DNA of 41,336 nucleotides from Acidimicrobiaceae bacterium. Lineage in GTDB: Bacteria; Actinomycetota; Acidimicrobiia; Acidimicrobiales; RAAP-2. Position numbers and translations under genes: made by a program. The stretch spans positions 1 through 41,336 of the forward strand of contig CANGMP010000008.1 in assembly GCA_947455165.1 (NCBI GenBank), given 5' to 3'. Positions 38,994-41,336 of the stretch are shown here, in pieces; position 1 is the first letter of the stretch; the number at the start of each line of letters is the position of its first letter. The notes beneath the pieces were generated by a model that was not told the DNA's origin, made no database searches, and was given only the letters and a program-made list of their open reading frames with translations.

Positions 38994-39632
38994 ATGACGA
39001 ACACCGTTACCTCAATCCTCGACCGCGCTCTCGAAGGCCGTCGACTGCTCGAACACCCCTTCTATCAGCGCTGGGAAGCCGGCGAACTGAAGGAAGGTGA
39101 ACTGCGTCAGTACGCCGAGCAGTACCGCTACTTCGAAGCCAACCTGCCACTCTTCTTGAGTGAGTTGGCCAGTCGCATGCCGGCCGGTGTCGCTCAGGCT
39201 GCTGTCGCCGACAACCTGCGTGATGAAGTTGCCGCCCCTTCGCACCTCGACCTGTTCGAAGCATTCGCGCAGGCCTTTGGTGCAACCGATGCACCGATCT
39301 CGCCCGCCATGCAGGCACTCGTTAGTGAGTACCAGACGCTCTTGAACGAGAGTGACGTAGCTGCTATCGCCGGTCTCCTCGCCTACGAAGCCCAGGGTGC
39401 CGCGATCGCCGACTCGAAGGCCGATGGCCTCCGCCGCCACTACGGTGCCGACGCCAACGCCACGAAGTTCTGGGACGTTCACGGCAGCATCGAAGCCGAC
39501 CACGCTGCTTGGACCGTTGAGGGCCTCGAGTCGCTGGAGGGTGACGCTGAAGTCATCTCCCTTGGCGCCCGCCGCATCGCCGACGCCTGGTGGAACTTCT
39601 TGACCGAGCGCGAAGAACTCGCCGCTGCCTAA
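38994..39632 (+). CDS. CADD/TenA-like haem-oxygenase-fold diiron protein
   Basis: This 212-residue all-helical protein resembles Chlamydia CADD and Nitrosomonas NE1434, the self-sacrificing p-aminobenzoate (pABA) synthases. LLEHPFYQRWEAGELKEGEL aligns well with the CADD N-terminus as I remember it. Probable metal ligands are E78, H84, E132, H163, E167 and H170 (DEVAAPSH, AYEAQG and HxxxExxH). Residues equivalent to CADD Tyr27, Tyr141 and Lys152 appear kept as Y24, Y131 and K142. If so it could make pABA for folate without pabABC. PqqC, TenA or another HDO function is the alternative. It is monocistronic, with a leaderless promoter and a strong terminator. Confidence 0.8.
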   Translation: MTNTVTSILDRALEGRRLLEHPFYQRWEAGELKEGELRQYAEQYRYFEANLPLFLSELASRMPAGVAQAAVADNLRDEVAAPSHLDLFEAFAQAFGATDAPISPAMQALVSEYQTLLNESDVAAIAGLLAYEAQGAAIADSKADGLRRHYGADANATKFWDVHGSIEADHAAWTVEGLESLEGDAEVISLGARRIADAWWNFLTEREELAAA

Positions 39633-39643
39633 CACTGAACGCC

Positions 39644-39687
39644 AAGAGCCCCGTCGACCCTGTGGTCGGCGGGGCTCTTTTCTTTTC
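39644..39687 (+). terminator. Strong intrinsic terminator after the CADD-like gene
   Basis: AAGAGCCCCG pairs with CGGGGCTCTT, extended inward to a 16-bp stem with one G-U pair and a 4-nt loop (CTGT). The T-rich tail TTTCTTTTC follows. It insulates the next small gene. Confidence 0.95.
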
Positions 39688-39693
39688 TACGAT
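39688..39693 (+). promoter_or_regulatory. -10 box of the 43-aa microprotein gene
   Basis: TACGAT, 6 nt (GTCTCC), then GTG 39700. It sits directly after the terminator T-tract. Confidence 0.5.
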
Positions 39694-39699
39694 GTCTCC

Positions 39700-39831
39700 G
39701 TGGAAGCCGAGCTATCGATTGAAGAACTCCAGCAAGAGATCCTTCGCCTCAAGGAGGAGTTGGCTCGCGTACGTGAGGAGCTGCGTCGCACACGACGCGA
39801 TAATCACGAGACGCCACCCCACTACCTCTAA
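39700..39831 (+). CDS. 43-aa coiled-coil microprotein
   Basis: A GTG frame encodes MEAELSIEELQQEILRLKEE then LARVREELRRTRRDNHETPP and HYL. Residues 5-35 show a regular hydrophobic heptad (I, L, I, L, L, V, L) flanked by Glu, Lys and Arg, a short coiled coil that probably dimerises. A TACGAT box 6 nt before the GTG, immediately after a terminator, suggests its own leaderless transcript. It ends 49 nt before the ADP-ribosylglycohydrolase start and may be co-transcribed with it. No family recognised. Confidence 0.62.
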   Translation: MEAELSIEELQQEILRLKEELARVREELRRTRRDNHETPPHYL

Positions 39832-39880
39832 GACCTGCGTCATAGGCCTTCGCCACACTGGAGGCGCTGAAAGGAACACA

Positions 39881-40840
39881 ATGTCGCAGATCACTCATGA
39901 GTTGCTCGACCGAGCGGCCGGAACCATCCTGGGCTGCGCAGTGGGCGACGCCCTCGGCGCCGGCTATGAGTTCGAAGGTCCTCGTGACCCGGCGACCGTA
40001 ACGATGCGCCCTGGCAATCTCACCGGACGCCCACCGGGTAAATGGACCGACGATACCGAGATGACCCTCGGCGTTCTGATGGCTCAGGCCGACGGTGCGT
40101 CCCTTCTCGACGACGGTATTGTCGCAGTGGCCAGCAACTTCCTCACGTGGTTCGACTCACGCCCACCCGACGTAGGGAACCAAACGCGGCAGATTCTTCG
40201 CCAGTGCACGCGGCCCGACGAGATGCTCGAGGTGGCGGAAAAATTTCAGGAGCTCTCCCCTAACGCCGCGGGTAACGGCAGTCTCATGCGAACCGGCACG
40301 GTGGCCTTGAGCTACCTCGGCAACGACCACCTACTCAGTGAAGCCGCAAAGCGTGTCTCTCGATTGACTCACCCCCATATCGACGCCCAAGAGGCGTGCG
40401 TCCTGTGGACACTCGCCATCGATCGCGGTGTTCGAGGGGTTGGCTCGTGGCGTACCAACATGAATCACGCACTTGCCACGCTGCCAGAAGAACGCGGCCA
40501 ACTCTGGCTCAACCGACTCACCGAAGCTGAGTCGGTCCATCTAGGTGAACTTCGTCCGAATGGCTGGGTCGTTCGAGCGCTCCAAGCAGCGTGGCGATCG
40601 ATCGTTGCCACAGCGTCGGACAGTGCCGCCGATCATCTGCACGAAGCAATGCAATTTGCTGTCGGCATTGGTGACGACACCGACACGATTAGCGCCATCG
40701 CCGGTGCCTACCTGGGGGGACATTACGGAGCCTCGGAACTTCGCCCCGACTGGACTGAGCAGCTCGGTGGTTGGCCAGATGGACTTGGCAGCAACGACCT
40801 CAGGTCGCTTGCGGAACAGGCAGTGCGGAAGTCCAGCTAG
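39881..40840 (+). CDS. ADP-ribosylglycohydrolase (DraG/ARH family)
   Basis: This 319-residue enzyme hydrolyses ADP-ribose from proteins or small molecules. GCAVGDALGAGYEFEGP opens the fold, WTDDTEMTLG (T56, D57, D58) and GIGDDTDTISAIAGAYLGG (D265, D266, D268) supply the two-Mg site, and GNGSLMRTG is the conserved middle block. The frame runs open upstream through the terminator, but ATG 39881 with AAAGGAA 4 nt before it begins the conserved domain. No ADP-ribosyltransferase gene is visible nearby, so the substrate is unknown. It may follow the 43-aa microprotein in one transcript. Confidence 0.93.
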   Translation: MSQITHELLDRAAGTILGCAVGDALGAGYEFEGPRDPATVTMRPGNLTGRPPGKWTDDTEMTLGVLMAQADGASLLDDGIVAVASNFLTWFDSRPPDVGNQTRQILRQCTRPDEMLEVAEKFQELSPNAAGNGSLMRTGTVALSYLGNDHLLSEAAKRVSRLTHPHIDAQEACVLWTLAIDRGVRGVGSWRTNMNHALATLPEERGQLWLNRLTEAESVHLGELRPNGWVVRALQAAWRSIVATASDSAADHLHEAMQFAVGIGDDTDTISAIAGAYLGGHYGASELRPDWTEQLGGWPDGLGSNDLRSLAEQAVRKSS

Positions 40841-40852
40841 TCCACGGAAAGC

Positions 40853-40888
40853 AAGAAGTCCCGGCCTCTTTCGAGACCGGGACTTCTT
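40853..40888. terminator. Terminator hairpin between ADP-ribosylglycohydrolase and tRNA-fMet
   Basis: AAGAAGTCCCGG (40853-40864) pairs with CCGGGACTTCTT (40877-40888); an inner CTC/GAG stem closes a TTTC loop. It can serve the plus-strand CDS or the minus-strand tRNA. T-tracts are weak on both sides. Confidence 0.85.
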
Positions 40889-40890
40889 CT

Positions 40891-40967
<77 letters not shown>

Positions 40968-40978
40968 ATGGAGAGACC

Positions 40979-41008
40979 ATGGTAGTTCAGTCGTAAAAAA
41001 AGGGCAAA
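40979..41008 (-). promoter_or_regulatory. Putative promoter of tRNA-fMet
   Basis: On the minus strand TTTGCC (41008-41003), an 18-nt spacer and TACCAT (40984-40979), with the mature tRNA 5' end 11 nt downstream. This is a modest match to a sigma-70 type promoter. Confidence 0.35.
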
Positions 41009-41012
41009 TGCG

Positions 41013-41336
41013 CTACTGGGCAACCATAAATCGATGGCCCTCGGGCGCGCGCAACACCATCTCTGTGCGCCCCCACGGTTGGACGTGGGGTCCGCTCAAG
41101 ATCTCGGCCCCGGCATTCTTGGCTCGGTCGTAGACAGCCCGTACGTCGTCCACGACGATGTACGCCAAGTAGCTATGGTGACCGATTTCACGTGCGGGCC
41201 TCTCGTCGGGACAGTGACCAAGCATGAAGGTCAGGTCACCATTCTCCGCGAAGACCCAGTTCCCGTTATCGATTTCGTGCAGAGTGCATTCAAAGACGTC
41301 AGCGAACCATTGAGAAGTCGAGGCAATGTCATTCAC
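41013..41336 (-). CDS. VOC (glyoxalase/bleomycin-resistance-like) protein, 5' end missing
   Basis: The last 107 residues of a VOC-fold protein are in the window. VNDIASTSQWFADVFECTLH is the usual first strand-helix of the family, and in complete members about 8-10 residues precede it, so the true start lies beyond 41336. Later come LAYIVVDDVRAVYDRAKNAG, PWGRTEMVLRAPEGHRFMVA, the conserved second betaalphabetabetabeta module. Candidate metal ligands are Glu in TEMVLRAPEGH and a His in the missing or middle part. Substrate unknown; these small enzymes include isomerases, dioxygenases and drug-binding proteins. Confidence 0.85.
   Translation of the reverse strand: MNDIASTSQWFADVFECTLHEIDNGNWVFAENGDLTFMLGHCPDERPAREIGHHSYLAYIVVDDVRAVYDRAKNAGAEILSGPHVQPWGRTEMVLRAPEGHRFMVAQ

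Noticed and set aside
39590-39880. Extension of the ADP-ribosylglycohydrolase upstream
   Set aside because: It would run through a strong terminator and the 43-aa gene. AAAGGAA before ATG 39881 fixes the start.

Overview
The window reads as chromosome of a high-GC actinobacterium. WhiB1, PdtaS, DUF3107, a BagA/BagB-like ArsA pair, an LLM-class (F420-type) oxidoreductase, many TetR regulators and a MftD-like enzyme are actinobacterial hallmarks. A complete System I (Ccm) cytochrome c maturation operon is unusual for most Actinobacteria and points, as an inference, to a deep-branching class such as Acidimicrobiia. There is no IS element, prophage or CRISPR array. The genome is very compact, with many 1-4 nt gene overlaps and no gene-free stretch over about 180 bases.

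Layout. 1-2.5 kb: a glycine-rich surface protein with an LPHTG sorting motif (cut by the window start), a DUF4236 microprotein coupled to an unknown 230-residue protein, and a glycerophosphodiesterase. 2.7-7.7 kb: whiB1 facing a five-gene minus-strand operon (DUF3107, bagA, bagB, PHP phosphatase, pdtaS). 7.7-11.7 kb: dGTPase, an SDR, and mrp divergent from a cysteine-bearing ArsR/SufR-like regulator. 11.7-20.1 kb: a minus-strand block of gmd, ccmABCDEFGHI and an orphan mftD-like gene. 20.2-27.2 kb: glycosyltransferase, TetR, LMW phosphatase, Baeyer-Villiger type monooxygenase, TetR with two palindromic operators, its divergent NAD-binding target, and an acyl-CoA dehydrogenase. 27.3-33.3 kb: cold-shock gene, divergent cysS and valS only 21 nt apart, and an alpha/beta hydrolase fused to a DUF3293-like domain. 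33.3-41.3 kb: LLM oxidoreductase plus SRPBCC protein, TetR, membrane protein, an S51-like protein with a cysteinyl-tRNA-synthetase-like tail, methyltransferase, NadR-like P-loop protein, an unknown protein, a CADD-like diiron protein, a 43-residue coiled-coil microprotein, ADP-ribosylglycohydrolase, initiator tRNA, and a truncated VOC protein.

Expression logic visible in the sequence. Many first genes of transcription units have a TAnnnT -10 box 6-8 nt before the start codon and no Shine-Dalgarno sequence, which suggests leaderless mRNAs. Other genes have AGGAGG-like sites or are translationally coupled by TAATG, TAGTG or ATGA overlaps. Five convergent gene pairs share an interlocked four-base stop quartet.

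Most interesting candidates: a CADD-like protein retaining the residues I recall as needed for self-sacrificing p-aminobenzoate synthesis; the CysRS-like tail on the S51-like protein; the hydrolase-DUF3293 fusion; the orphan mftD beside a complete ccm operon; a NadR-like protein with a Walker A Lys-to-Thr change; and the shared cysS/valS promoter.
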